This document shows, piece by piece, positions 35,948 to 44,643 of a DNA stretch of 64,000 bases. Position 1 is the first letter of the stretch, and each line of letters begins with the position of its first letter. The notes under the pieces are model-generated. The model ran no database searches. It was not told where the DNA came from and saw only the letters and a program-made list of their open reading frames with translations. The translations under genes and the position numbers were made by a program. Source of the DNA: Mogibacterium sp. (lineage in GTDB: Bacteria > Bacillota > Clostridia > Peptostreptococcales > Anaerovoracaceae); the NCBI GenBank assembly GCA_017434025.1, contig JAFRGC010000036.1, positions 19,192 through 83,191 on the forward strand. The letters run 5' to 3'.

Positions 35948-36001
35948 AAATCCTCCATTAAGTCCGGTTCCGTTTCTTCCAACACCCTCAGATGCAAATA
36001 A

Positions 36002-36637
36002 TTACAGCATGTCAGCTGCAGCTGTGCCGCCTGCAACCTTACCTGCGTCTTCGAGTTCTTCATCCAGAACTTCTCCCGCTTCAGCGGCTTCCTCAGCTTC
36101 AGCAGTTTCCTCTGCTGGTTCAGCGGCTTCGACGACTTCTTCGACTTCTTCTGCAGCTTCCTCGACTGCCTCAACTTCTTCTACAGCAGCTTCCTCGACT
36201 GCGGCTGCTTCAACGACCTCAGCATTCTCATCAGCTGCTTCAGCAGACTCCTCTGCAGCTTCCTCTGCCTTGTCGAATTCGACGATGTCCTTCGCATCAG
36301 CCGCAGCTGCAGCAGCACTTGCGTCTTTCGGCAGCTTCTTCGCAGCCTTCTCCTCAGCGAGCTCCTCGTCAGTCTTCCAGTTATTCGGGTCAAGCTTGCG
36401 GACTGCGTCATAGATGAGTCCTGCCATGAATATCATGATCGCATTGACCAATGTGCCGAATCCGTTCTGGAAGATGTATGTCACATACTCAGTGAATGTT
36501 CCGGTCATGCCATACTGTGCGTAGTACTCATCGATAGTGCGGATCGTGCTGACAGCAGTGACGCAGAAATATACTACTATCAGAGCTGCAATAACGTAAC
36601 ATGCAATTGTAATTGGGGATCTTCTGAATTTCTTCAT
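36002..36637 (-). CDS. small membrane protein with long acidic Ala/Glu/Val tail
   Basis: Unrecognised 211-residue protein. Two hydrophobic helices (about 10-31 and 50-72) are followed by a basic DPNNWKTDEELAEEKAAKKL segment and then about 105 residues of low complexity made mainly of Glu, Ala and Val. The tail would be intrinsically disordered or helical with strong negative charge, and could bind cations, ribosomes or a basic partner. The repeated codons (gcttcttcg-type on the plus strand) make the region prone to length change. Confidence 0.65.
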   Translation of the reverse strand: MKKFRRSPITIACYVIAALIVVYFCVTAVSTIRTIDEYYAQYGMTGTFTEYVTYIFQNGFGTLVNAIMIFMAGLIYDAVRKLDPNNWKTDEELAEEKAAKKLPKDASAAAAAADAKDIVEFDKAEEAAEESAEAADENAEVVEAAAVEEAAVEEVEAVEEAAEEVEEVVEAAEPAEETAEAEEAAEAGEVLDEELEDAGKVAGGTAAADML

Positions 36638-36666
36638 CTGTAATTAACCTTCCTTCAATATATTAT

Positions 36667-37404
36667 CTAAAGTCTCCAGTCGACCGGCTCTACGCCGTTG
36701 TCTTCCAGGAAGTAATTTGTTCTCGAGAAATAGCGTCCGCCGAAGAATCCGCGGTACGCGGACAGCGGACTCGGATGCGGCGCCTGAATGATCAGGTGGC
36801 GCCGCTCCGGACCTGAGCTCACTTGAGCCTTCAGGATGAGCTCGCGCTTCGCTCCGGCATTTGCGCCCCAGAGGATGAATACCATCGGCTGCTCCCTCAT
36901 AGCCAGGAGCTCGATCACCCTATCGGTGAACTGTTCCCATCCATGACCCCGGTGGGAACCCGCCTGGTGGGCGCGGACGGTCAGGACAGTATTGAGCAGC
37001 AGGACACCGTGCCGCGCCCAAGGCCCGAGCACAGCATTCTCAGCCCAGTGCGCAGAGCTCGGGCCACCGCTCTCGCGGCCCTGCTCCTGCCCGTATCTTA
37101 TCCCCAGATCTGACTCCAGCTCTTTGAGTATATTGACCAGCGACGGTGGCATCACCATATCCGCCGGCACACTGAAAGCCAGCCCCTGAGCCTGTCCTGG
37201 CTCATGGTACGGATCCTGGCCCAGTATCACCGCCCGGACATCCGCGTAAGGCGTGAGCCTCAGCGCGTTGAAGATATCATCTGCCGGCGGGTATACCGTG
37301 CCTTCCCTGTATTCCCTAGCAAGAAACGAGCGCAGCTTTGTGTAATATGGCTTGTCCCATTCACCAGCAAGACGCTCGTCCCAGTCGTTACCTATTATTA
37401 CCAT
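36667..37404 (-). CDS. ung: uracil-DNA glycosylase, family 1
   Basis: Removes uracil from DNA to start base-excision repair. The catalytic water-activating Asp lies in GQDPYHEPGQAQGLAFSVP and the minor-groove loop in HPSPLSAYRGFFGGRYFS; LLLNTVLTVRAHQAGSH is the uracil-binding strand. At 245 residues it is slightly longer than usual because of an insertion (YGQEQGRESGGPS). It begins 7 bp after the small lipoprotein gene and lacks a strong ribosome site, so it may rely on translational coupling. Confidence 0.95.
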   Translation of the reverse strand: MVIIGNDWDERLAGEWDKPYYTKLRSFLAREYREGTVYPPADDIFNALRLTPYADVRAVILGQDPYHEPGQAQGLAFSVPADMVMPPSLVNILKELESDLGIRYGQEQGRESGGPSSAHWAENAVLGPWARHGVLLLNTVLTVRAHQAGSHRGHGWEQFTDRVIELLAMREQPMVFILWGANAGAKRELILKAQVSSGPERRHLIIQAPHPSPLSAYRGFFGGRYFSRTNYFLEDNGVEPVDWRL

Positions 37405-37411
37405 CTATGTG

Positions 37412-37789
37412 TTATTTGCTCAGTTTGTACTGTGCTCCCTGAGGGTCGGTGAGGTGCATCATGCCCTCTTCATCGATACTTCCGGTCAGCACCTGATCTT
37501 CTCCATACTTGATCGTCAGCGTACCGTCTTCCGCTTCAGTCCATGTTCCTTCTTCTTCAACATCGAGGAACGTGACTTTGCACACGCCGCTCTTCTGCAG
37601 CTTGATCGATCCTACGACACTCATTCCGAGGTTGTTCGCGTCATCCTCTGTCATCACGACCTCGCCGGCAGTTACTTCATCTATCGTCCAGAAACCTATC
37701 GCCGGACTCCCGCTGCACGCCGTGAACAAACAAGCTGCGACGCTCAGGATCATGATCAGACTTATTAAAACAGCAATCTTCTTCCTCAT
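37412..37789 (-). CDS. small lipoprotein, unknown function
   Basis: A 125-residue exported protein. Signal sequence ends at the lipobox FTAC, then SGSPAIGFWTIDEV. The mature part is a compact beta-rich domain with a pattern (WTEAEDGTLTIKYGEDQVLTGSIDEEGMMHLTD) common in small clostridial lipoproteins of lipocalin-like or DUF type. No enzyme motif is visible. It sits between the PAP2 gene and ung. Confidence 0.7.
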   Translation of the reverse strand: MRKKIAVLISLIMILSVAACLFTACSGSPAIGFWTIDEVTAGEVVMTEDDANNLGMSVVGSIKLQKSGVCKVTFLDVEEEGTWTEAEDGTLTIKYGEDQVLTGSIDEEGMMHLTDPQGAQYKLSK

Positions 37790-37808
37790 ACAGAACCTTT
37801 CCTTCTAC

Positions 37809-38489
37809 CTAGTCCCTAACACCATTCCCGCCGATAATACCACGGGAACCTTCGATTTTTTTGATGATATAGTGAACAATCGTCGCGCAGATCATTCCCA
37901 GCAGCAGTCCGCAGATCACATCTGACGGATAGTGCATGCCGAGATACAGTCTTGAGATCCCGATCAGGACCGACAGCACGACCAGTGCGATACTCACTTT
38001 ATGTATTGTGTGCGGATCCGCACCTGCGCTTCTCCAGCCGAGGCACGGAACACTGTCATATTCCCTCCGCACTCTGACTGCGCCGGTCTCTTCATTGCGG
38101 ATGCGGATCTTAGCCGGTAAAGTGCTGATAAACATCGCCCATGCCGGTCCCATCGAATTTGCAGAGTGTCCACTCGGGAACGACGCGTCACCAGGCGGCG
38201 GCAGGAATGCCCGGACTTCCTCAAAAGTGACCCATGGCCTTGTCCTGTTGACGAGCGGCTTGAGGCACAGATTGCAGCAGATGAATGTCAACAGCAGCGA
38301 CAATGAACATATGATGCCCAGCCTGCGTGTCTTAGGATACAGCAGCATGAGCAGGCACAGAGCGATCCAGAAAACTCCGCTCTCCCCGAACATCGTGATG
38401 AATTTCATGATCGGAGTAAGCCAATCGGCATTCAGCGTGTGCTGGATGCCGATCAGAATGTTACCGTCAATAAGTGTAAATCCGTCCAT
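37809..38489 (-). CDS. PAP2-family membrane phosphatase
   Basis: A 226-residue protein with five or six helices. The acid phosphatase signature is in three parts: KPLVNRTRPW, PSGHSANSMGP, and SRLYLGMHYPSDVICG. Likely substrates are undecaprenyl diphosphate or phosphatidyl phosphates in envelope lipid recycling. The segment between motif II and III (about 120-150) has an unusual charged insertion. Start ATG 38489 follows AGAGGATATGA. Confidence 0.9.
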   Translation of the reverse strand: MDGFTLIDGNILIGIQHTLNADWLTPIMKFITMFGESGVFWIALCLLMLLYPKTRRLGIICSLSLLLTFICCNLCLKPLVNRTRPWVTFEEVRAFLPPPGDASFPSGHSANSMGPAWAMFISTLPAKIRIRNEETGAVRVRREYDSVPCLGWRSAGADPHTIHKVSIALVVLSVLIGISRLYLGMHYPSDVICGLLLGMICATIVHYIIKKIEGSRGIIGGNGVRD

Positions 38490-38537
38490 TCATATCCTCT
38501 GATTGCCGGGCCGGTGCGGTGGATCCGTTCCTCCGCT

Positions 38538-39707
38538 CTATCTGCACATGCCCTCCGGGTAATTTACATATACTTTAGGGATCCTCAGATCGAAGCAGCA
38601 TGTGATCTCGTAGTTGATCGTTCCGTTGATCGCTGCCAGATCGTCTGCGCTGATCTCCTGATCTCCCTGTTTGCCCAGGATGACAACTTCGTCGCCGAGT
38701 TTGACATCAGGAACTTTGCTGACATCGACCATGCACTGGTCCATGCAGATGTTGCCGACGACAGGGCACTTGATGCCTCCGACGAGGACGCTGATCTTGC
38801 CGCTGTTGAGTCTCGAATAACCATCCGCGTAGCCGAGTCCGATCGTAGCGATCTTGGTCTCTTCAGCAGATGATGTGAACTTGCGTCCGTAGCTGACCGA
38901 TGTGCCGGCCGGTACGGTCTTGAGGTTCACGATCTCGGCTTTGACCGTCATGACAGGCCAGAGGTCGAGAACTTTGTTCTTGAGGTAGCCGGATGGAGCC
39001 AGTCCGTAGAGGATGATTCCTGGGCGGCATGCGTCGAAGTGGATCTCCGGATATACCATGATGGAAGCTGAGTTCGCGCAGATCTTCTTAGGATTGAAGC
39101 CTGCCGCATTGATCTTCTCTATGAACGCCTTGTAGTTAGCGATCTGCATTCCGGTGTATTCTCTCTGCTCCTCGTCAGCTGTCGAGAAGTGTGTGATGAC
39201 GCCGGCGACCTCGATACCAGGAAGCTCTGAGAACTTCTTGTACTGCTCTACTGCGTAGTCGCGCTCTTCTTCAGTGAATACTCTGAAACCGACTCTGCCC
39301 ATTCCTGTGTCGAGACCGAAAAGTACTCTCGCCGGTTCAGCACCCTGAGCCATGACCTCATCGCTCAGTGCTTTGACATAATCATAGTGCATGACTCCCG
39401 GGATCAGGTCGTACTCGATCACAGTATCCACGCATTCTATCGGTGTCAGCCCGAGAATCACGATGTTGCCCTCAATGCCGTCCTCGCGGAGATTGATGGC
39501 TTCTTCAAGAGTTGCTACTGCAAAACTATCTACACCGTTATACTGAAGGACTTTGGCGCACTCAGTAGCTCCATGCCCGTATCCGTTAGCCTTGATGACA
39601 CCTATCATCTTAGGGCATTTCATCTGGCGCTTGATTTCCTTAACATTGTGGTCGAAAGCCGACATATCGATCTCAGCCCAGACCTGTCTTAAAGTCTCCT
39701 TATACAT
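38538..39707 (-). CDS. alr: alanine racemase
   Basis: Makes D-alanine for peptidoglycan. The PLP lysine is in MIGVIKANGYGHG (near 39), and the second catalytic base is the tyrosine of GTSVSYGRKF. Length of 389 is normal. It is preceded by AGGAGAATAGGT and lies 48 bp before the PAP2 gene. CMDQCMVDVS is a conserved C-terminal-domain motif. Confidence 0.96.
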   Translation of the reverse strand: MYKETLRQVWAEIDMSAFDHNVKEIKRQMKCPKMIGVIKANGYGHGATECAKVLQYNGVDSFAVATLEEAINLREDGIEGNIVILGLTPIECVDTVIEYDLIPGVMHYDYVKALSDEVMAQGAEPARVLFGLDTGMGRVGFRVFTEEERDYAVEQYKKFSELPGIEVAGVITHFSTADEEQREYTGMQIANYKAFIEKINAAGFNPKKICANSASIMVYPEIHFDACRPGIILYGLAPSGYLKNKVLDLWPVMTVKAEIVNLKTVPAGTSVSYGRKFTSSAEETKIATIGLGYADGYSRLNSGKISVLVGGIKCPVVGNICMDQCMVDVSKVPDVKLGDEVVILGKQGDQEISADDLAAINGTINYEITCCFDLRIPKVYVNYPEGMCR

Positions 39708-39757
39708 ACCTATTCTCCTTACATATGATCAAATAACACCCGGTTAATTGACAGCGC

Positions 39758-39789
39758 AAAACTGATCAGGACCTCTCTGTCCTCATCAG
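39758..39789 (-). terminator. terminator of the transglutaminase lipoprotein gene
   Basis: CTGAT-AGGAC pairs with GTCCT-ATCAG around one mismatch and a six-base loop, followed on the minus strand by TTTTG. Confidence 0.75.
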
Positions 39790-39842
39790 ATTACGTATTC
39801 ATTGTACTCCTGCTACCTCAAGATAGCAAGGAATCACCCAAG

Positions 39843-40772
39843 TCAGGCAGAAGGATACTTCTGCATAAAGTCGTCTGTCAGGAATTCTTCACTCCGCTTA
39901 TGTTCACGGTCGAAGTAGCTGCCGGTTCTCAGATAGTATTCTCTGGACATACCGCTCGTGTCCCATGTCGCATCCAGTCCATAATACAGGCCGTCGAGGC
40001 AGACGATATTCCACACATGTTTATCCTCCGGCTCTCCGGGCTGCGCGGCTTTACCACATATAACGCGGTTGTCTATACCGGCCTCAAGAAGGAGCCTGTA
40101 CAGGGCGACAGAATACCCCTGGCAGTTCGCTTTGCCCTCTATGAGAGCCGCGTAGGCCGTACGCATCAGCGTGTACTCTTCATCTCCGAAATGTTCATCA
40201 TCATATACTACATTGGAGCAGACATAGTCATAGATCCTGCGGATCTTCTCCTCTGTACCAAGCCCGTCAAGATCCAGGCTGTCTATGATCTCACGGACCT
40301 TATCATCAACCTGCTTTTCCTGATCCGCGCTCGAATAGAAATTGATATCGTAGCTGATCAGCAGGCCCGGCGATCCCTTGAAAGAATTCGTCTCCCAGGA
40401 CACATACCACTTGTCGAGCTGGTAGTCCAGGTAGTCCCCTTCTGCAGGCTGCCCGGTATGCTCCAGCGCGTCAAAGACAAGACGGTGCATCATTTCCTTG
40501 CACTCGTCATGCTCCGTTGTATCCGTTAACAGGAAAAGGTTGACTGACGGGTCTCGTTCCCGCATGCAATCTCTCAGGACATCCACAGCCTCTGATTCTG
40601 ATCTGCAGAGCGTGACTTCGGCTCCGTCGATCGTAGCAACAGCATATTCACTGTCGACCGGCATCAGATTTGCAGCTGACGCCAAACCATCAGTGCATGC
40701 CGTAAGCAGCACCGCCGCCGATAATACCATCGCTAGACCGATCTTCAGACGTTTCATAGCCGGCTTTGTCAT
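39843..40772 (-). CDS. transglutaminase-domain lipoprotein
   Basis: A 309-residue exported protein: signal and lipobox LLTAC (Cys26), a beta-rich middle, and a C-terminal transglutaminase/protease-like core. The triad is visible: Cys217 in GKANCQGYSVALYRLL, His252 in KHVWNIVCLD, and Asp267 in GLDATWD. The family hydrolyses or cross-links peptides at the cell surface. Single-gene unit with its own terminator. ATG 40772 follows GAAGGGAACTCT; an ATG five codons later is possible. Confidence 0.85.
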   Translation of the reverse strand: MTKPAMKRLKIGLAMVLSAAVLLTACTDGLASAANLMPVDSEYAVATIDGAEVTLCRSESEAVDVLRDCMRERDPSVNLFLLTDTTEHDECKEMMHRLVFDALEHTGQPAEGDYLDYQLDKWYVSWETNSFKGSPGLLISYDINFYSSADQEKQVDDKVREIIDSLDLDGLGTEEKIRRIYDYVCSNVVYDDEHFGDEEYTLMRTAYAALIEGKANCQGYSVALYRLLLEAGIDNRVICGKAAQPGEPEDKHVWNIVCLDGLYYGLDATWDTSGMSREYYLRTGSYFDREHKRSEEFLTDDFMQKYPSA

Positions 40773-40867
40773 AGAGTTCCCTTCTTCACGGATATATCCA
40801 AACGCATTCTATCATAACATCCAGCAAAAACATACATTCAAAATTGGCGTCCGACGGCCCGTTTCAC

Positions 40868-40896
40868 TTGATATCTCTTTCCATGTATGTTATGAT
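40868..40896 (+). promoter_or_regulatory. tRNA-Arg promoter
   Basis: TTGATA (40868-40873) and TATGAT (40891-40896) are exactly 17 bp apart, placing a start about 24 nt before the tRNA. Confidence 0.7.
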
Positions 40897-40926
40897 TCTT
40901 GAGCGCAAATAAATACGCATCGATAA

Positions 40927-41002
40927 GTCTCTGTAGCTCAGGGGATAGAGCAACGGTTTCCTAAACCGTGTGCCGGAGGTTCGAATCCTCTCAGGGACAC
41001 CA
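40927..41002 (+). tRNA. tRNA-Arg, anticodon CCT
   Basis: Complete 76-base cloverleaf with encoded CCA. Acceptor GTCTCTG/CAGGGAC (one G-U), anticodon stem ACGGT/ACCGT, loop TTCCTAA giving CCT for AGG codons; T arm GGAGG/CCTCT with TTCGAAT. It stands alone. Confidence 0.95.
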
Positions 41003-41009
41003 GACAGAA

Positions 41010-41036
41010 ATGGCAGGCCAATGGCCTGTCATTTTT
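41010..41036 (+). terminator. tRNA-Arg terminator, overlapping the end of the TIR gene
   Basis: Stem ATGGCAGGCC / GGCCTGTCAT with one mismatch and an AAT loop, followed by TTTTG. Its 3' arm contains the stop codon (41029-41031) of the convergent TIR-domain gene, and the T tract encodes that protein's final Lys. Confidence 0.85.
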
Positions 41037-43788
41037 GTTCCAGGATCTCTTTCAGTTTCCTCTGCAGCTGTTCCATCGTGATCGGTTTGAGCAGATATCC
41101 TCTGGCTCCCATCCGCACGCCTTCCTCCAGTTTGTCCTGTGCTGCCCGGTCTCCTACGAGCAGGAACGCAGGCCCGGATCTGGAGTGATGGAGTTCCGAT
41201 TTCAGATCATTCATCAGCTGAGTTGAGTACGACTTGATCTCCAGTACTACAATATCTGGCTCGATCTCGGAGCACTGCCTGCTCCAGTCCATGCTCAGCG
41301 GTACCATCAAGGCCCTGAATCCGTCCATCGGCATATGTCCCAGTTTCCAGTCACGCTCCGGTTCTGAATCATCGCAGATCATGACCCAAGGCAGCTTCTT
41401 CTCCGGGAACATTTCATACAGGCGGTTCAGCCGGTTCCTGAGGGCTTCCCTCCTGACTCTGTAATCCAGATTGCCCATGATGTTCCAGAGCTGTTGGCGC
41501 ATATCAAACACTTCTTCCAGCATGCGGATGTCTGTCTTGTCATCATCCTGATAGCCTGCCTCGTTCTCGAGACGGTTCGCGAGCCGCTCCAGATATTCAG
41601 GATTACGCGTATCTTCGTACAGTTTGGCCAGATTTTCTCTCATCTGCCGGAAGAACTCTGCCGCCTCCTCCTTATGACCGGTATTATACAGAAGTATGAA
41701 TAGATCATATTGCGCGTTGGTCCTTGTTTCTCTGGCCTGTGCGCCGTCCGGATCCTCTTCCGGAGTCTCAAGGCAGTCGCGGTAACACCGGATCGCGCTG
41801 GTCCGGTCTCCCAGCCAGTCATAGAAATCGCCAAGCTCACTGTACAGCCCGTTCAGCCTCAGGCCGTTCTCTCTTGCTTCTTCTAATTCCTCTTTCAGAA
41901 GCTCGATCGCTCTCAGGCAGTACTCTTTGGCCTTTTCTTTCTTGCCGGTCCGGTTGTATTGACGCATCAGAGTGTCGTATGTGCTGATCAGCGAGCGCCT
42001 TCCGGCAGGCGTTTTCTGTTTTGTATAGGCAGTCTCGGCAAATTCTCTTGCTTTCTCGTAAGCCTCTGCCGCCTCATCAGCTCTGTGCAGGTTATGCAAT
42101 ATGTCGCCTTCCTCATTCCACAGAGCTGTCATATCCTTGCTGAGGCTGTCCCTGTACTCTTCGGTCTGCAGCTCCATCAGCGGTTCCCTGGCAGCCCGGT
42201 AAGCCGCAAGCGCTTCCTCCCAGTCCTGCCGTTTTCCGTATATGGATGCCTGATACCGACAGGCAATATACAGATCGCAGCGGGCGGAATCCGTCGGATC
42301 CTCTTCCAGAAGGCTGCGGAATATCTCGATTGCCTGTCCGCAGTATTTCACGCCTTTCCAAGTCTCCCCGACTCCCGAGCCGACTTCTCCCAGTTTGCTC
42401 AGACACACCGCCAGATCGTGACGGCTTCCCGGCAGCTTGCGCTCGGCCGCTTCTTCCATCCAGGTCTTCTGATCATAGATGCAGGCATAGAGTTCCGCGA
42501 CTCTCCTCGCCCGGTGCAGCCTGTTCCCCAGGATGTTCTGTTCCTTGCACAGGGCCTGCAGATTCTCATCACTTCTGTTTTTCCGGTACCGTTCCTCCAG
42601 ACTGTGGCACAGTTCCTTCTGCCAGTCAGCTGCCTTATTGACTGACCGCGGAACACCTTTGCCGGTGTTGTACATGGACGAGAGCTTGCGCATCGCCTCT
42701 TCCAGACCTGCTTCAGCCGCTTCTGTGATCATCGCGACGCCCTTCTCGAGATCGACTTCCATGTTGATCCCGTCGAGGTAGGCGAGTCCGATCAGGAAGG
42801 TGTGCTGCATGTCACCCGTTCCGGTCCGCGTTCCCGTCTTAAGGGCAAGCCGCTGCATCTGTTTGGCCAGCGCATCATCCCAGTGCGGGCTGCCGTCTCC
42901 GTCCGCGCTCTCAGGTATCCCCTGATAACGCTTCGTGAGTTCGGCTTTCTCATCGGCGCTCAATTCTTTCATGATGACCGGGAAGATCCTCTTGCCCGCG
43001 TCTCTCGCTGCCGGATACTCGTGGTACATGACAAAATTAGGGTCCTCGAGCAGATTCGGCGTGACGACCATCGTGAAGAGGTCGCTCTCGTCGAGCGCTT
43101 TGTTGATTCCTTTATTAAAATCTTCTCCCGGTACGAGAAACTCATCGTACCAGAACGCGATGTCGCGGTACCGCGGGTTCCGGTGGATCATCCGCATCAG
43201 TTCCCTTGCGTACTCACGGTCCTTCTTGCGGTAGCTGAGGAAGACCAGCGCGTCAAAAGCGTCTCTCACCTTCTGCGCGGTCTCGTCGCTGACGATGACT
43301 TCCGAGAGAAACGATGAGAGTTTCTGCGGGAACGGGATCGCCGTCGGATCCGGATCATCCGGAACGAGGAATTGAAGATCCCCGAATTTCTTCTGATACC
43401 GTTTGGCCGGATCCGCTTCCATCATCAGTGGGAGGACCGGGATGCCGTGCCCCAGCGCATACGGAATGATGCTGTCCATCGCGGGGTTCGGTTCCGCCAG
43501 GAATTTCTTCGTGACTACCGCAACGACGAGCTGCATATCGCCGAGAACTTCGGCAATGCGCTCCTCACTGACTTTGTGACGCTGTTCGCCAGGCGGGATC
43601 TGTGCTCCGGACTGCTCGACATCAAAGTAGTACACGATGCAGTCCTGCTGATCCTGCAGCAGTTTAATGATATGATCGAGATGCTCCGACTGTTCGTCCG
43701 GGTGCGCTGTGATGAAAAATCTCGGTTTGCTGTTGAGATTATCCGCTTTTCCGGTCTGTGAACGGAGCTGGTCAGTCATTCTGTTCAT
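41029..43788 (-). CDS. tandem TIR / Sel1-TPR repeat / pseudo-receiver protein
   Basis: A 919-residue soluble protein. Residues 22-165 form a TIR-like fold (RFFITAHPDEQSEHLDHI, VVAVVTKKFL, IPVLPLMME). Residues 178-285 are a second, more canonical TIR: ALVFLSYRKKD, IAFWYDEFLVPGEDF, and TPNLLEDPNFVMYHEYPAA with Glu257 at the place of the NADase glutamate. Sel1-like repeats (about 330-390) and TPR-type helices (about 400-790) follow. The last 120 residues are receiver-like: VMICDDSEPE, DIVVLEIK where the phosphorylated Asp is Glu, and RGYLLKPITMEQL. It starts 18 bp after the S66 gene. Defence, signalling or scaffold roles are possible; none is proven. Confidence 0.8.
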   Translation of the reverse strand: MNRMTDQLRSQTGKADNLNSKPRFFITAHPDEQSEHLDHIIKLLQDQQDCIVYYFDVEQSGAQIPPGEQRHKVSEERIAEVLGDMQLVVAVVTKKFLAEPNPAMDSIIPYALGHGIPVLPLMMEADPAKRYQKKFGDLQFLVPDDPDPTAIPFPQKLSSFLSEVIVSDETAQKVRDAFDALVFLSYRKKDREYARELMRMIHRNPRYRDIAFWYDEFLVPGEDFNKGINKALDESDLFTMVVTPNLLEDPNFVMYHEYPAARDAGKRIFPVIMKELSADEKAELTKRYQGIPESADGDGSPHWDDALAKQMQRLALKTGTRTGTGDMQHTFLIGLAYLDGINMEVDLEKGVAMITEAAEAGLEEAMRKLSSMYNTGKGVPRSVNKAADWQKELCHSLEERYRKNRSDENLQALCKEQNILGNRLHRARRVAELYACIYDQKTWMEEAAERKLPGSRHDLAVCLSKLGEVGSGVGETWKGVKYCGQAIEIFRSLLEEDPTDSARCDLYIACRYQASIYGKRQDWEEALAAYRAAREPLMELQTEEYRDSLSKDMTALWNEEGDILHNLHRADEAAEAYEKAREFAETAYTKQKTPAGRRSLISTYDTLMRQYNRTGKKEKAKEYCLRAIELLKEELEEARENGLRLNGLYSELGDFYDWLGDRTSAIRCYRDCLETPEEDPDGAQARETRTNAQYDLFILLYNTGHKEEAAEFFRQMRENLAKLYEDTRNPEYLERLANRLENEAGYQDDDKTDIRMLEEVFDMRQQLWNIMGNLDYRVRREALRNRLNRLYEMFPEKKLPWVMICDDSEPERDWKLGHMPMDGFRALMVPLSMDWSRQCSEIEPDIVVLEIKSYSTQLMNDLKSELHHSRSGPAFLLVGDRAAQDKLEEGVRMGARGYLLKPITMEQLQRKLKEILEQK

Positions 43789-43806
43789 AGGTCTCCCCCG
43801 CTGATC

Positions 43807-44643
43807 CTATTCAAATCTCATATTCTTCCCTATCACGATGGCCTTCGAGTCATACCCGTGCCCGATGTCTCTTGTCACTGCTACCGGCAGGTCATCTCTG
43901 ATATGCATCTTCAGAAGGTCATAGACCGTCATCTTCAGATTGGCTCTCTCATAATTTGTAAATGTCCCGAGCAGTACGCCGGCGACCTGATCGAACACTC
44001 CGATCAAGTCCAGCTGGGCCAGCAGCGTCGCGATCTGCCCGGACTCCCCGCCAAATGATTCGAGGAACAGGATCTTGTCCTGCAGATCCGGCCAGAATTT
44101 TGTCCCGGCGAGCTTCGCAAAGCACCTTATATTGCCTCCGACCATGATGCCTTCCATCCGGTCGCCCTGGGCGAATTGATAATCAATACCAAACAGTCCT
44201 TTCGGGTCGCCCGCTACAAGATCACGGACCCGCTTTCTCTGCAATTCCGCATCCTTCCACACCAGATTCTCGATCTGCCACAATACCGAAGGCTTCCCGG
44301 TCATGGTGTAGATCGCATTGATCACTGTAGTCAGGTCACTGTATCCCCAGAAGGTCTTATCGGATGCTGCGATCACCTCGAAGTCCAGATATTTCAGAAC
44401 GCCGTTTGCCAGGTCTCCGCCTGAGATATCGCAGATCATATCGATCGAATCGTCTCTGTAGAACGCCATGAGATCTGCTGCGCGTTCTTCGTCAGTTCCG
44501 CTGAATGTATCAGTCCGGGCATAGATGTGCGGAGCCGGCACCGGCTCTGCCCCAAATTCCCTGAGCACCTCCATCAGCTCTTCTTCCTGTTTCTTGTCCT
44601 CTATGTTCCGCCCGTTAGAGCATGCTGAAATCCCAATTCTCAT
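43807..44643 (-). CDS. S66 (LD-carboxypeptidase/MccF-like) protein, nucleophile apparently missing
   Basis: A 278-residue protein with the S66 two-domain layout: MRIGISACS at the start, DMICDISGGDLANGVLKYLD, WGYSDLTTVINAIY, a glutamate block LESFGGESGQIATLLAQL, and a histidine block DIGHGYDSKAIVIG. Classical members have GGYGS with nucleophilic Ser; here the aligned residue appears to be Ala79 of GGDLA. Either catalysis differs or the protein binds rather than cuts. It overlaps the hydrolase gene by 4 bp and precedes the TIR gene by 18 bp. Confidence 0.75.
   Translation of the reverse strand: MRIGISACSNGRNIEDKKQEEELMEVLREFGAEPVPAPHIYARTDTFSGTDEERAADLMAFYRDDSIDMICDISGGDLANGVLKYLDFEVIAASDKTFWGYSDLTTVINAIYTMTGKPSVLWQIENLVWKDAELQRKRVRDLVAGDPKGLFGIDYQFAQGDRMEGIMVGGNIRCFAKLAGTKFWPDLQDKILFLESFGGESGQIATLLAQLDLIGVFDQVAGVLLGTFTNYERANLKMTVYDLLKMHIRDDLPVAVTRDIGHGYDSKAIVIGKNMRFE

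Noticed and set aside
36002-36400. Short repeats resembling an array
   Set aside because: They are in-frame Glu/Ala/Val codons of a low-complexity protein tail, not spaced CRISPR repeats.
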